A stretch of 64,000 nucleotides of DNA from Bipolaris cookei (GCA_002286855.1 NRSV01000019.1:251389-315388), one strand, 5' to 3'. Shown: positions 22,001-33,277, counted from the first letter of the stretch. Numbers and translations: made by a program. The notes: generated by a model not told the origin, from the letters alone.

Positions 22001-25000
22001 TACATAAGCTCAGAGTATGTACACGCGAGCTTTGAGAATGCAGCAGTGCATTCTTCAATTTCATATGATCTGAAAATTTGGACATGAGCTTATGCGAGCG
22101 GAGCGGCTCACCACACACTAACGCAGCTTTCAACTACAAGTCACTAGATTCAGTATCATGGTCTGTGCTGATTCTATCTCATGTAGAAGTAAGCTGAGAG
22201 TATTTAGTCTCCACTTCACATATCCCTGGACCATGGCGATACATTATGCGTTGTATAAGAGAGTTTAAACAATTCCAGGGGAATTACTAAGAAGCACAGA
22301 CAAGGGTAGAGAGTGGATTTAGTCATAATTTATCGAGTCTGTACATGGAAATCAGATACGGTAGATGCAGGGAGCTTGGTGCTTCGCCAGAGTCAGCCTA
22401 TGGCCTTACCTTTCGTCTTACAGTGGAAGCCATGTCGTACTCACAAAGCTCCATAGCAAACGCATCTCAGCAGGGAGAAGTTGTTAATACATAAACTAGC
22501 GTATTCTACATCCGCAAATAGCCTAGAATGATAGCAAGTCTTTGTTGTTGTGTCACATTACAGCAAAGCGTTTCCATTATGTATATGATTGTAGATAGTC
22601 TTCGCTGATCACTTATCTGAGCGATATGTCCCCCTACTATGACGCGTTCCAAACCTCTCAATATCCTAAGATACGTTCAATTCGTCTTCTACAAGGCATT
22701 TACGTCGTTTACAGTCCCCTTATAATAAGGCTTTCTAGTGTTATCTTGGATCGAACTGGCTCGTGGTTTTCGCACACTATCGAAGTCCTTCAAGTTCGGC
22801 GGCACTGTCTTCTTTGAGACTCCTAGCTGCAGGTACAGCCAAAGGTCTTATGCATCTTCCACTTCTTGTAACTCACCCTGTCCTTAATGTGATGTCATAA
22901 CATAGGCTGCGTCGCCAATAAGTACTGTTATGCCTCGTATATATGTCTAAAAAATTTCCTCATCAGGAAATCACCACAACCTTATGTCTATAATAAGTCC
23001 GCTCACCGGAAAGCTAAAAATGAATACTTTTTCTGCATAGAATAAGAAACATGGTGTTTTTTTACCGTAGATAGCCTGACATGCAAATTGGAAAGCCACT
23101 AACAGCCGCTAACAGCTCTTCTCAATCACCTGCTGCTGCTCGCGATGCGTTTGTCTCCCCTTTTAGCATGTTGTTTAGTACGATTGAACTGAATTTTACA
23201 GGCTCGAAGTTTCGGCAAGAATGTATAATAACGCGTTTCTTTTGCTTTGATCAAATGATTATTACATAAACGGACGACTTGGATTGTCCAACTGCACACT
23301 TTCTCTGGCCTCTTCCTAAGTTTCTCTATTATGAACTGGGTGTCTAGAGTATATTGGAACTTCAACATATGATTTCCAATTGGCACATAGCTTGATGAGG
23401 ATCCCCGAGATCGCGAGAGACTTATATGGTACTTTGAAACTTTAATGCCAGCCGGCTGTTTCGGGTTACCAGCCGACGGGCGGAACGGATAGAGCCGCGC
23501 CCGTTCTCTTCTGTCCCCCCTCCCCACTCCTAATCGTGCTTGTAACTGGGGAGCCTACCCCCGCCACAAATTATCTAATCCCTGTCCAGATCTACGCCTA
23601 AACAGGCGAAGACTCAGAGCGTTGCTGGCGCTACTAAAGTCCTGTGTACAAGTTGGGGACGAGAGTATGTACCGTGGGGGAGTGACAAGGAGTAGAAATA
23701 AGCCTAATGAGGGAAAGGTTTAGATTCAATAGCGGATATGCCCGCCTTGGACGGCAATTCCAGCATCGCATCCGTCTCCTATACTGTTTACTAGGAACTA
23801 GATGTAATTTAGTGTAATATCTTGTTAAGTTAATTTTTTTTCATTTTTACGATAACCCAAAGATTTGTCGTAGCGAGAGGGCTTTCCTGATAGATCCAGA
23901 TCAATTTGTTTATTCTAATCTCTTTCTCCAAACCCCATGGAGTTTCGAAGGAAGTGTGTAAATAGATCTAGAATCTCTTATTACATCTAAAAAATAGTAA
24001 GAGCGATGCTTAGTAGGGACATCTATGATTGCATGATTGAAAATAGTTCGGGCTAAAATACAGCTAATTCGATGCATCCGGGGTGTGGCCGAGAAAAAAC
24101 TACACAATAGACCTACGCTGTATGCCTTTCTTCTCAATTATAACATGAAATCCATCAGCATCGAGTCTAGTTACTTTAAGAACTAGCAAGCCAAGGGAAT
24201 ATGATAAATAAGCCTCGAAAATGAAGCCATCTATGCAGCAATCTACAAAATTCTCTACATCTTGAACAGCTACTTGTGCTGAGTCGAATTCGTAATGAGA
24301 AAAAATTACACGAGTAAGACCGATGCGAAAGAGAGAAAAAAATACAGAACCGTATAGCTCAGCGGGTGCACCATATGTTATACACTGAGATTTTGATCGA
24401 TTAGATGACATTTCTAATGTCGTTGGTGCTGTACTTCAGGGCGTCCGGCTAAAACATGATCATCCTGGCCATATATTTCACTGTGGCCAACATAGTGTTC
24501 CTGGCTCAATGCTTCTTCCACAGAGGCTTTATATGGAAAGATAACAATGTCACACCTCGCACGCCAAAAGGCCAACCAAAACAGAAGATTCGAACAAAAT
24601 AACAATACTGCTAGATGGACGTATGATAGCTAACGAGAGGTGAAGCCTAGACAAGAACAACAATAACAACGAAACTAATGTATTTGGAGAGCCTGCGAAT
24701 CTCACTACACACATCGGCTTATACATGTTTTCCAGAATTGTAATGATGAATATTTCGGTTTGTGCTACAGGCATAGTTTGCTGGTGTGTGAGTTACGAGT
24801 CCACAAACTATGACTGACCAGCACCTGATGGGGAGATCCCTGAGCTCGACATTTGGGGCCAGATATTCGGTTGGCTTTGCACCGTACTTTATTCTGGTTC
24901 ACGCTTCCCCCAATTGACCCTAAACTCGCGCCGGAAGTCTGTGGAGGGGCTGTCGGTGTTCTTTTTCCTTTCCGCTTGCTTGGAGAATTCTACATACGTC

Positions 25001-25124
25001 TTGTCAATTCTCGTATTTGACTCGACTAGCGCTGTTTCTAACAGCTGCCTTGGATCCTGCGAAGCGCGGGAAATCCATGGTAGGCATATACTGGTAAACC
25101 TTCCCTGACTGATTGATGGTCTAG
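19030..25124. other. Gene-poor, partly AT-rich block (gene desert, left part)
   Basis: Six kilobases without an intact gene I can support. ORFs are short, mostly under 95 codons, on both strands. The sequence is rich in TA dinucleotides and in T/A runs, especially 20.4-24.8 kb, the look of repeat-derived DNA altered by RIP. A stretch at 24100-24605 on the minus strand gives longer, more protein-like frames (e.g. DVENFVDCCIDGF) than its surroundings and may be a decayed coding remnant, but I cannot name it. No terminal repeats, tRNA or rRNA were found. Confidence 0.45.
20125..20144. repeat. (TTA)n microsatellite
   Basis: About seven TTA units in a row within the gene-poor block. Confidence 0.8.
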
Positions 25125-25799
25125 GTACGATGCTTCTTAATGGGGCGATTTTCGCCCAATTCTTGCTTTAAGGCGAAGTCAAGCCCATTAAGGATGAGGT
25201 GTAGGGTCAAATGTTGAGCTGAACAAGCAATCTTGTGAAGCCTGGACCGGTGCAGATCGCTTGTAATATCCATTTGGAGGTGGTGGGACGCATGAAGAGG
25301 TGAGATGGCCTTGCAAATTAGACCTCTAGGATATCTCTACAAAGAATATCATATCATCGTTGCAGCCCGTAAGTGGCGCTAAAGAGGGCTTGCAGCTTTA
25401 GCTCTATATGTCTGTGCCTATCGCCTGCTGTAAACACGTGTAACTCTATGTGCCGGTATAGTGTATGCAGTCATGTTGGTTGGGTGGCAGTGAGCTCCAT
25501 GACCATGACTGGGTTGACGCCCTTTATGCGACCTTTCACAGCACGAACCACTCTGCCACGTACACGGTTCGGAAAGACTTGTTAATAAGCAAGGCCGACA
25601 TCAACTCGCAGACAAGCCAAAGATCTTCGCTGTACATCTGTCTAGTTCTAGACGAAGCGTCGGCAAGTAGATATCTTGGTCGATGTAATAGCCTGCTGTC
25701 AAACACGGGCTTGTTTGGATTCGGGAGATAGTGATATGTATGAGTGCTTGACGCGGATATCAGTTGGTCGAAGGAGCAATTTAGTGTTTCGGGTTGCAA
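25125..25799 (-). pseudogene. Degenerate coding remnant, family unrecognised
   Basis: Three consecutive protein-like pieces are read on the minus strand in changing frames. The first (25799 downwards) contains DASSRTRQMYSEDLWLVCEL. After a frame change near 25540 comes VKGRIKGVNPVMVMELTATQ, then a TGA stop (TGG to TGA would be a single transition), then LHTLYRHIELHVFTAGDRH and IELKLQALFSATYGL. A further frame contains LHRSRLHKIACSAQHL and GLDFALKQELGENRPIKK, ending at a TAG at about 25125. The amphipathic, low-repeat composition is unlike random translation, so I read it as one gene broken by frameshifts and at least one stop. An unrecognised intron could explain one of the frame changes. No function assigned. 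Confidence 0.45.
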
Positions 25800-27872
25800 A
25801 TTGATCTCGATTTTGTGGATAATGGGCTACCAAACACAATATATTTACTCTTGACAAGTTGCAGGAGCTCAAACAAGGGCAGGCTAGCAGATTTCCGGCA
25901 ATGTGTTCGTGCGCCACTGCGATACACAACAATCTATCGAGCGATATTGTTGCTGGAAAGGAATTATCGATTCGCACCACATCACGTCTTGGATAAACAT
26001 GAATTCCACGTCAGCACCCAATACGGGGCAACACTTTAGAAAACGCCAAGTTGGTGCATGGCTGCGGTGGCTTTAGTAGCACTGTGTAATGCTAATCTGG
26101 TTGGGCATGAATTGATATGTCCTGCCAACGCCTGCTGTCTTGACTCGTTCTTGGCTTTTGATAATGGGCTCTGGTCAGGCCAAAAGAAGACGTCATATTT
26201 ACTATGCGACCAAGGCTGCGCACACCACCACGCTGGGTGGACACGTGACGTATGATTTCACTGTTTGACGCTCTAGGATCCGCAACCTTGCCATGGGCAC
26301 TAGAAGGCGGTTGCATCGACCGAACATAGCGCCCGTTCATGCGCGACCGGCGGTACCCGTCGGTGCAGAAGCCGAGAACTGAGGGCAGGTTCCACAGGAG
26401 TCCCAAGAGTCGTGGTGCATGCACGACTAAATTAACAAGCAGCATGCGTTACGCCTTGGTTGCAGGAGCCTGTAAGGCGCGATATTGTGGGCCTTCCCGA
26501 GGATCCTGCAAAGGTTAACTCTGGCCGTACGCACGTGCATCGTGGCGTCGTTTGGGTTAGCGCAATATCTGCAACCTGTACGACACGTCACAACAGCCAC
26601 GCTTTGGAGCAACCGTGGAGGGCTTTGGATTGAACAACACGTCTGCCAGCGCAGCGTGGACGGAGGGCGAGGGTGTGCTCGCCCCGCTGGGAGGCTTGTG
26701 CGGTCCCTTTGTCCAGCTGCCACTTTCGCTTCAACCGCTACAAGCGAAGACCGAGCAAGCGCCGCTGTGAAGAGGTGGCTAGCGTTGATGATGACCAGGC
26801 AGGCTGGCAGGACACCAAACCTATGGCCATAGCACGGGAATTCAGGAACAGGACAGCCTGCAGTATTGGGATGTGACATGGGCTGCATCTCTACGCACGA
26901 ACCTGGAGATCGCAGGGCTGAGCAGTTCACACCAGGAACACAGTGCTTGATATTGACGCACCGCTTCTGAACAAGCAGCCCATGCCACCTCATCCGGGTG
27001 GGTCTCGTCGTGCAGACAGCCCACGGCCCCAATACCACACTGTCTCGCTTAATGCTGCTTTTTGCTTCGTCTGCCCTCGTTGCAGCTTCGACACGTGAAG
27101 CATGGTTTCTTCGAGATGACGCGCTTTCAGATGGCATGTCCACGGTACGGAAACGGCACGGCCCTTTATCCTTCTAACCGCAAGCGGGACGAGCGCCGAC
27201 GAGAGTAAGGCCCAATTTGCGGACACCTCTGGCACTACGTCGGCATTGAGAAACTAGCCATGGCAGCAACTCTCTTTCGTCCTTCAGTGCCAGCTCATAG
27301 CCGAACCAGGCTGAACTCGGTAACACAGTAGAGACCAAAATTTATCCGTATCCCCTCATTGGCCTTGCCATCCCAGACCTGTGGTTTCGAGCACACGCAA
27401 CGTCCTGTCATGGTGTCCGTACCGGGTCATGGTGTCCGTACCGGGTCCTGGCGGGTTTAGTTTCTGCTTGGTCGCGTTCTCTTTCTCGCTACCCCCGCAG
27501 TTCCTCGCTCGATTATGTTTCTGCCGGCCAATTATGGCGGGAAAAACCTGCCAACGCAGCATGCCATCACCTAGGTGCTTTGTTCCGAAGCACATAGGGG
27601 GGGTTGCGGCGGCTGCAGGCTGCTTCCTTCTTGACATGTCTATGTGGCAAAGGCGCTCTCTTGTTCCTACAGGATACCGAAAATGAGGCTCTCGAAGCAC
27701 TGCTCGACTATAAACAGAGGCAAAACTAATGCCACGCAAGGTGTTCCTACCCACTCCTCGCTCACACATACCTGATCTTCCCTGATCCCCACTTGCGAAG
27801 CCTTACCCCACCACAAACTTTGTTAAAAGCATCACACCTTCATCTCTTGTTTGCAAACCCCCATCTTGCACA
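25800..27872. other. Gene desert, GC-richer right part; upstream of the dsRNA-binding gene
   Basis: About 2 kb of more balanced base composition. Overlapping ORFs occur on both strands (the longest 238 codons, minus, 26427-27143), but none resembles a protein or shows coding-type composition, so none is called. The right end should contain the promoter of the gene at 27873. Confidence 0.4.
27409..27446. repeat. Perfect 19-bp tandem duplication
   Basis: The 19-mer CATGGTGTCCGTACCGGGT occurs twice in direct tandem (27409-27427 and 27428-27446). Confidence 0.9.
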
Positions 27873-28303
27873 ATGGCAACACAGGAGAGCTACGTGCAAA
27901 AGCTACAGCGTGCGCAGACCGATGCTCTCGCCCGTGTAACCTAGCTAAAAAAGACGTTGCAGACTACTGCGCTACCAACCAGATTGCCCAGCCTCAGTTC
28001 CAGGACTACTCTGACCCACGAGGTTCGTAGCCCATGCCTGTCTCGACAGACCTCGCCAGTCTCGCCCACTTAGTACTCGTCTTTGCTGACATACTGGTCA
28101 ACGCAGGCATCCGCACAGCCTGGTCAAGCAGTGTCTTTGTCCATGGCCGTGAATACCGAGCCGCGCTATGGCGAGACTACCGCTACCTCGAGCAATCCCG
28201 AGAAGAAGCCGCTGAAGTGGCCTGGAAGGCCCTTCAATCCGCCGCCGCAACCACCAACGCAAACCAGACACAATACAACCGTTCCTTTGGGACGTCTCGA
28301 TAA
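27873..28303 (+). CDS. Small double-stranded-RNA-binding-domain (DRBM-like) protein, 97 aa
   Basis: Exons 27873-27909, 27963-28022 and 28107-28303, with introns of 53 nt (donor GTGCGC) and 84 nt. The joined protein starts MATQESYVQKLQHYC, continues QPQFQDYSDPRGGIRTAWSS and SVFVHGREYRAALW, and ends its core with EEAAEVAWKAL. This matches the alpha-beta-beta-beta-alpha layout of a dsRNA-binding motif: the first helix with the conserved YVQKLQ, the loop before strand 2, and the C-terminal helix with A-A-E-V-A-x-K-A-L. The C-terminal 20 residues are Asn/Thr/Gln/Ser-rich. The whole protein is one domain. Role unknown; single-DRBM proteins may bind structured RNA. Splicing is inferred from phase and motif recovery; without it the reading frame breaks twice. 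Confidence 0.75.
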
Positions 28304-30333
28304 TGGCTCAATCCCCCTTGCAACAACCACATACCGAGATGCTCAGGAGCTATGAATTGCTGGGATATGCTTCGATACGTTGGTGCTCTGGCCGATTTGT
28401 TGTTGTCGTTGTTGCATACTAGGCCACTGCATCACTTGGGCCTATGACTTCTTCTCTCCCTTTGAAAATTTCTGACTGCAAGCTGTCTCCCTTTTTTTCG
28501 TTCTTACCAGATGGTTCTATACCCTTTATCGTTCGCACAATGCTTGTTCCATTCTCCAGCCAAGGGCCGTTCATCCAGGCATCCCTGTGTACCATTGACG
28601 CTCGCTGTAGCCTTCGACCGAGGCCTTTTTTTCTTCCTTTCTATTTGAGAGACTTTGGTGCAGCCTCCATAGGTGTTGAGAGTTTTTTACTTCGTTTCTG
28701 TCTTTTTTTTCGGTCCTTGCTTGGAATGGTGAATTGAGATAGGATAGTTGAAATATACCACAAAATAGCCATTACACCCACCTGTCAGTGTTCCATTTCT
28801 TTCAGCACAGTCATGTCCAAGTACTGTCTTTCATGAATTGACTTTTCGAAATGCAATGTGATAGGGCTCATGTTAATATGTCGTGCATGATTTATGCTTT
28901 CTATTTTAGAACTATGAAGTGTTTCAGCACGCTTGGTCCATTGTTCACAATAGACTGGCAACAGGGCAGGTCTACCGAAACGAGTACGTTTGTGTTGTTG
29001 TGTATGATTCTACCATGGGGTGAGATTCGTTTTGCATAAGCATGCGCGCTATCAAGATGTTCTGTTTGCTCACTAGCCGGGCCGCTTCCTACGCGTTGCA
29101 ATAGTGATGAGGCATATAGCTCTGCAACTTTGCATGCACCGACGATCCTTCTTCACTTCGAACCAACGGTACTTGCACACGTTCAAAAGCAACACGATAC
29201 ATAAAACCACTACGTGTAGCTTAGCCAACTCATCCAACACACGAGCCCACCATCCTCCCACGGTGGATCACCAATACCACGACTGCAGATGCTAACCCCT
29301 ATTAGCGCCTCTCTGACCCAAAGCAATGTCCACAACAATCCACCGCGCAAATCCACTGCCCATCTTCATATCAGTAGTTCCTTTTGCCTAGCAGCCGTTG
29401 ACTCGATCTCGGCAAGACAAAAGCAAAAGAAAAGCCGCTTTTCTGCTTTTTGGTGAGATAAGAATATCCACGCTAGGTTCACATGTACCCAACAAAAGAA
29501 AATTAAAAAAAAACGGCAACGCCATCATCAAGATGTTGAAGGAAGATGTTCCTTCGATACAACGCTGCATTGTTACCCCTGCGGTAGCACCATTTGCAAG
29601 AAGTAGAAGCAAAAGAAATTAAGTAGTAAACGAAACTCGCAACTCGCAACCCCCCACACACTGCACAAATGCACAATCTACAGTCGTCTTTCTCGCCATC
29701 ATCCCTCTTCCCATCTACTCAGTCCAATGTACCTCCCTCTGACCACGCCCTCGATGATTTGGTTTACCTAAGCAAAATTAGCGCTGGAGTGGCAAAAACG
29801 AGGGGGGACGCCAATATTTCGAAACACGCATCTTCCAAGCGCCCATATGCGACACCCGTTTTGTCAGAGGACAGCTGTGCCGCAGCAAATCACATGGTAG
29901 GACGCAACAAAAAAGTATTTTACCACGCCAACACTACTAGGCGTAGTGCACATATAAGTATACAGTAGTTAAACAGAATTTAAATGAACTTTGCAAACGC
30001 AGATGAAATTCTCATCATGTCTCTTTTGTGCATTTTAACCTACTACATAGACATCACCGTATCGCTTCTTCTATGCACCGTCCTTCCTTCCTTCCTTCGT
30101 TTCCTTCCCCTTTTGAGATATCCCCCCCCCCTCCCGGCCCCCATCCCAGAAAAATAAACCCTACACGGTCGATCCCAAAACGCATAATGTTTCCTTGCTT
30201 TCCACAAAACACATACCGTCTTATCTCTTCCCTTGCCTTGCCTCGACTTTGCCTCTTTGCCTCGCAGCACTGCTCATCTAATTCGCACAAATGCCTTAGT
30301 ACTAGAAACTGGTGCGAGACAGGGCGGAAAAGC

Positions 30334-30351
30334 GGGGGGGGGGGGGGGGGG
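30334..30351. repeat. Poly(G) tract, 18 G
   Basis: Eighteen consecutive G residues about 360 bp upstream of the secreted-protein start. Such a run is prone to length variation and to sequencing error. Confidence 0.85.
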
Positions 30352-30542
30352 AATTGCCTGGATGGTGAAGGCTTCGGGCAGTTGGTGTGTTGGAGGAGAG
30401 AGGTGGGTATTGTGGTGCTGGGGTTGTATGGCTGAAGAGGCTTAGGCATTGGCGGTACGGAGAGATGGATTCCTTGAGTGAGGAGGTGGCGAAGGTAGGT
30501 CCTTAGTGGGGAAAAGAGAGAGGAGGAGGGAAGGAAGGGGAG

Positions 30543-30550
30543 TATAAAAG
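30543..30550 (+). promoter_or_regulatory. TATA box of the BAS2-like gene
   Basis: TATAAAAG followed by a G run, 171 bp upstream of the ATG at 30714. This is an unusually clear TATA element for this window and fits a strongly inducible gene. Confidence 0.5.
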
Positions 30551-30713
30551 GGGGATTGAACGGAAGGGGACGACTGAGGCATCATTTCACGAGCATTCTA
30601 CAAGACAAGAAAAAAAACATCTATTATAATAAGCTTCTATTTACTACTTCCAGGCGAAGAAAAGTACACTTTCATTCACCACAGTCTCGACATTCGAATA
30701 ACAATATCAAAAA

Positions 30714-31362
30714 ATGGCACCCATCTTCAAACTCCTCACCCTTCTCTCCCGTACGCCACACCCCCTTTCCCTTTGTATCCACACCCCACCTCTTCCATAT
30801 CAACCACACACCTACTAACTTCCGACCCCCAAAAGTCTCCCTCTACACCTCAGCCCAAGGCACTCAATTCATCACGGGGGCCTGCACCTCCGACTCGGCT
30901 TGCGCATCCGGCTGCTGCGGCTTTACATCCGGCAAATGTGCCGCGCCCTTCGTCGCCAACGAGCGCGGCGAAGGCTGTGGCTTCGGCGACGCACAACCAA
31001 ACAACAATGCTTTGAACGGCAATAACAAAGGCACGGGTAACACTCAACCGCAAGCACCGGCATCCGGACAAACCATGGTAGGCGAAGAAGCAGCACCAGC
31101 ACCAGTAGCCCCGACAGCGACAGCACCAGCACCAGCACCAACGCCTCAAGCCAAGGGCACACAATTCATCACTGGCGCCTGTGCCTCCGACACCGATTGC
31201 GCATCAAGCTGCTGTGGATTCAAGAGCGGCAAGTGTGCGGGACCGGTGGTAGCGCAGGAGCGAGATGGCGGGTGTGGATTTGGGGATGCGCAGCCGAATG
31301 ATGATGCGGCTAGGGCGTTACAAGGGAGGACCATGGGACGGAGGGGTCCTAGATACATGTAA
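30714..31362 (+). CDS. Secreted cysteine-rich protein with two BAS2-like repeats, 187 aa
   Basis: Exons 30714-30750 and 30836-31362 (85-nt intron, branch CTACTAACT). The joined N-terminus MAPIFKLLTLLSLSLYTSAQ is a signal peptide. The mature protein has two near-copies of a module of about 50 residues: GTQFITGACxSDxxCASxCCGFxSGKCA, a variable VAxER segment, then GCGFGDAQPN. They are joined by a low-complexity linker rich in Ala, Pro and Thr. Each module has the same Cys pattern (C, C, CC, C, C), suggesting three disulfides. The module resembles the Magnaporthe biotrophy-associated secreted protein BAS2 family, which usually has one copy. The C-terminus is short and basic. Candidate host-interaction protein by family resemblance; the role here is inference. 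Confidence 0.85.
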
Positions 31363-31437
31363 GCATTACATCTAAAACGTCAACGTATATAAATAAACTA
31401 TGGGATTTTCTTCGACATGGATGACGACGAGACGAGG

Positions 31438-31468
<31 letters not shown>

Positions 31469-31584
31469 AAGAACGGATGGTGGTAGTGGTAGTAGTATGT
31501 GGATATAGAAAAGAGACAGGGAAGAGTTATTGTTTGTTGGAAGAACAGTTCATGTGACAGATTCATGCGTTGTATATCTAATTA
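31363..31584. other. 3' flank of the BAS2-like gene, with a (TG)n microsatellite
   Basis: Probable 3' untranslated region. It contains fourteen TG units at 31441-31468. Nothing else is seen before the inverted-repeat element. Confidence 0.6.
31441..31468. repeat. (TG)14 microsatellite
   Basis: Uninterrupted TG dinucleotides immediately downstream of the secreted cysteine-rich protein gene. Confidence 0.95.
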
Positions 31585-32554
31585 CCCAACGTGTCGTACA
31601 AGCGAGCGGTCCACCCCACTAGCTTTGGCCACCTTGAAAAGCTGTGATATATCTTAACAACGCAATGGTATAATACATAGATATCTATAGCATAGATTAA
31701 GTAGTATCTAAAGTATCTTTTCTACATGTACACGAATTGTGGCTAGTCTCTCTACACTTGCCATAGCGCGCTAGAGACTGGCGACTAATACCTAATACCT
31801 AATCGCTCTCCTCTCTGACACTCTTTATAAGTAATTTGTTGATTAGCCTTATGCTAAGCAAGTAGATCCTGTCTAGCTTCGTTTGTACATGTTCCACGGG
31901 GGTTGGATCTATACTTCTCTTGCCAGGTCCCCACATCATGGCCGGTGAGCTTTACACTAGTGTTTCGTGAGGTTTGTCTGGCGATTCGATGGAGTGGCGT
32001 GGACGAAGACAACAAGTTGACAAATCTAATTTTTCTTGCCAACGACGTAACAGATAATAATCTTGTTAAGTGAAGTAACTATTAAGAAAGTAAAATTTGA
32101 GTCTGACCACAACGAGAGTAATAATGCAATTTATCCATCCATCCTTATATCCTCATTGCTTCTGGTCCTGCCTGATGTCTCTAATGGCTGGTCTTGGCGT
32201 GATCACAGTCACGTGATCATTGCCCCGCAATGGTCATTACCTTCTGACGTGGACGTCCCTCGGCCTCCCGCCTTCTCGTCTTCAGTCAAAGAGAGAATCA
32301 TTCTTGTTACTTGTAACACGTTATTCAAGAGACTTTGGATGTGTCTACAGCGCGTCTCTTGGCCTAGATTTAGCCTAGATTTAGCCTAGATTTAGCCTAG
32401 ATTTAGCCTTTATCAAGAGCTAATATTACAAAATATATATCAGCCTCATTAGAGGTATGTTAAGATAGAATTGGCGGTGCTATAGTTAATGCAAGCTGGT
32501 AAGGTATACAAAGTTGATGGGGGTGGACCGCTCGCTTGTAAAACACGTTGACCC
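31585..32554. mobile_element. Non-autonomous DNA transposon with terminal inverted repeats (MITE-like)
   Basis: The ends 31587-31617 and 32520-32550 are inverted copies of a 31-bp sequence with 29 identities. They share the core ACAAGCGAGCGGTCCACC and differ only at two adjacent bases. TA dinucleotides flank the likely outer limits (31583-31584 and 32555-32556), as expected for TA-targeting Tc1/mariner/pogo insertions, although the outermost 2-4 bases differ between ends. The interior of about 900 bp is AT-rich with no transposase frame, and holds four tandem copies of an 11-mer. It is therefore a deletion derivative or MITE needing a partner transposase. It sits about 220 bp downstream of the BAS2-like gene. 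Confidence 0.8.
32362..32405. repeat. Four tandem copies of an 11-bp unit
   Basis: GCCTAGATTTA repeated four times without interruption, inside the inverted-repeat element near its right end. Confidence 0.9.
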
Positions 32555-33277
32555 TACCACATGTATGGTTGTTTTGTGGCGGGCTCGACTAAGTAGGGGC
32601 GTATGTAGTCCCGCCCCCCCCCCTTCTGCATGAAAACACATGATAGGTTCGTGTGAGTCTTCGATGACAGGCGGGTCGGCTCGGGGGGGATGCATATTCG
32701 GAATAATATCGCACCGAGAAAACAAAACGACAAAAAAAAAGTATGAAAGGTTTCCAACGTCAGGTAATTCGAAGCCTCTCTTGACAATAAGAGGAGGCAA
32801 TTGCTCAATCGGCTCATCGTATTGCATATAACCGGCAACAGGTCTTTTGCCAGACTAAACATGTTTCTAAACGCCCCAAATATTGTACTCCGACGCTTCA
32901 AATGCAAAGTACAGAATGCCGACCAATTCAACGAAAGAACACCAATGTGTACGCCCCCAAATATAAAAAAAACTCCGCTCCGAAAGAAAAGCCGAATCCG
33001 CCAAAAAAAAGGGCAGGCTCAAAGCTGAGAAAAAAGCGCAGACATGACCAAGTGATGTGCACAATACCAGAAGAAACAATATGATAGATGTAAAGGATAT
33101 TCGAGAAAAAAAAAGGAGGTTTTTTGTGAAGAAGAAGAAGCATGACAAAGTCGTGAGTGTGCGCGAAGAGACGTGAAAACAGCTCTGACCGAGGGGGTTA
33201 GCAGTTGTACAGGTGCAATGGACGCCGAAGTCGACGCACCATGACATATCTGGTGACTGATATATAGCTCATGAAGC
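32555..33277. other. Intergenic, nothing recognised
   Basis: About 0.7 kb with several A runs and a C run near 32613. It includes the 3' flank of the minus-strand membrane protein. No gene is supported. Confidence 0.45.

Larger units (their letters stand above)
28304..30713. other. Intergenic, nothing coding recognised
   Basis: 2.4 kb between the dsRNA-binding gene and the BAS2-like gene. ORFs are short. CT-rich runs after 28440 suit a 3' untranslated region. The right end carries a poly(G) tract and the TATA box of the downstream gene, listed separately. Confidence 0.45.

Noticed and set aside
24350..24400. tRNA-like string TATAGCTCAGCGGGT
   Set aside because: Resembles a D-arm, but no acceptor stem, anticodon arm or T arm can be folded around it.
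26427..27143. 238-codon ORF on the minus strand
   Set aside because: Cys/Arg/Ser-rich composition, overlapping open frames on the other strand, no motif and no splice context; looks like a chance ORF in GC-balanced DNA.
31372..31566. 64-codon minus-strand ORF through the TG repeat
   Set aside because: Translates the microsatellite as His-Thr repeats; located in the 3' flank of the secreted protein gene.
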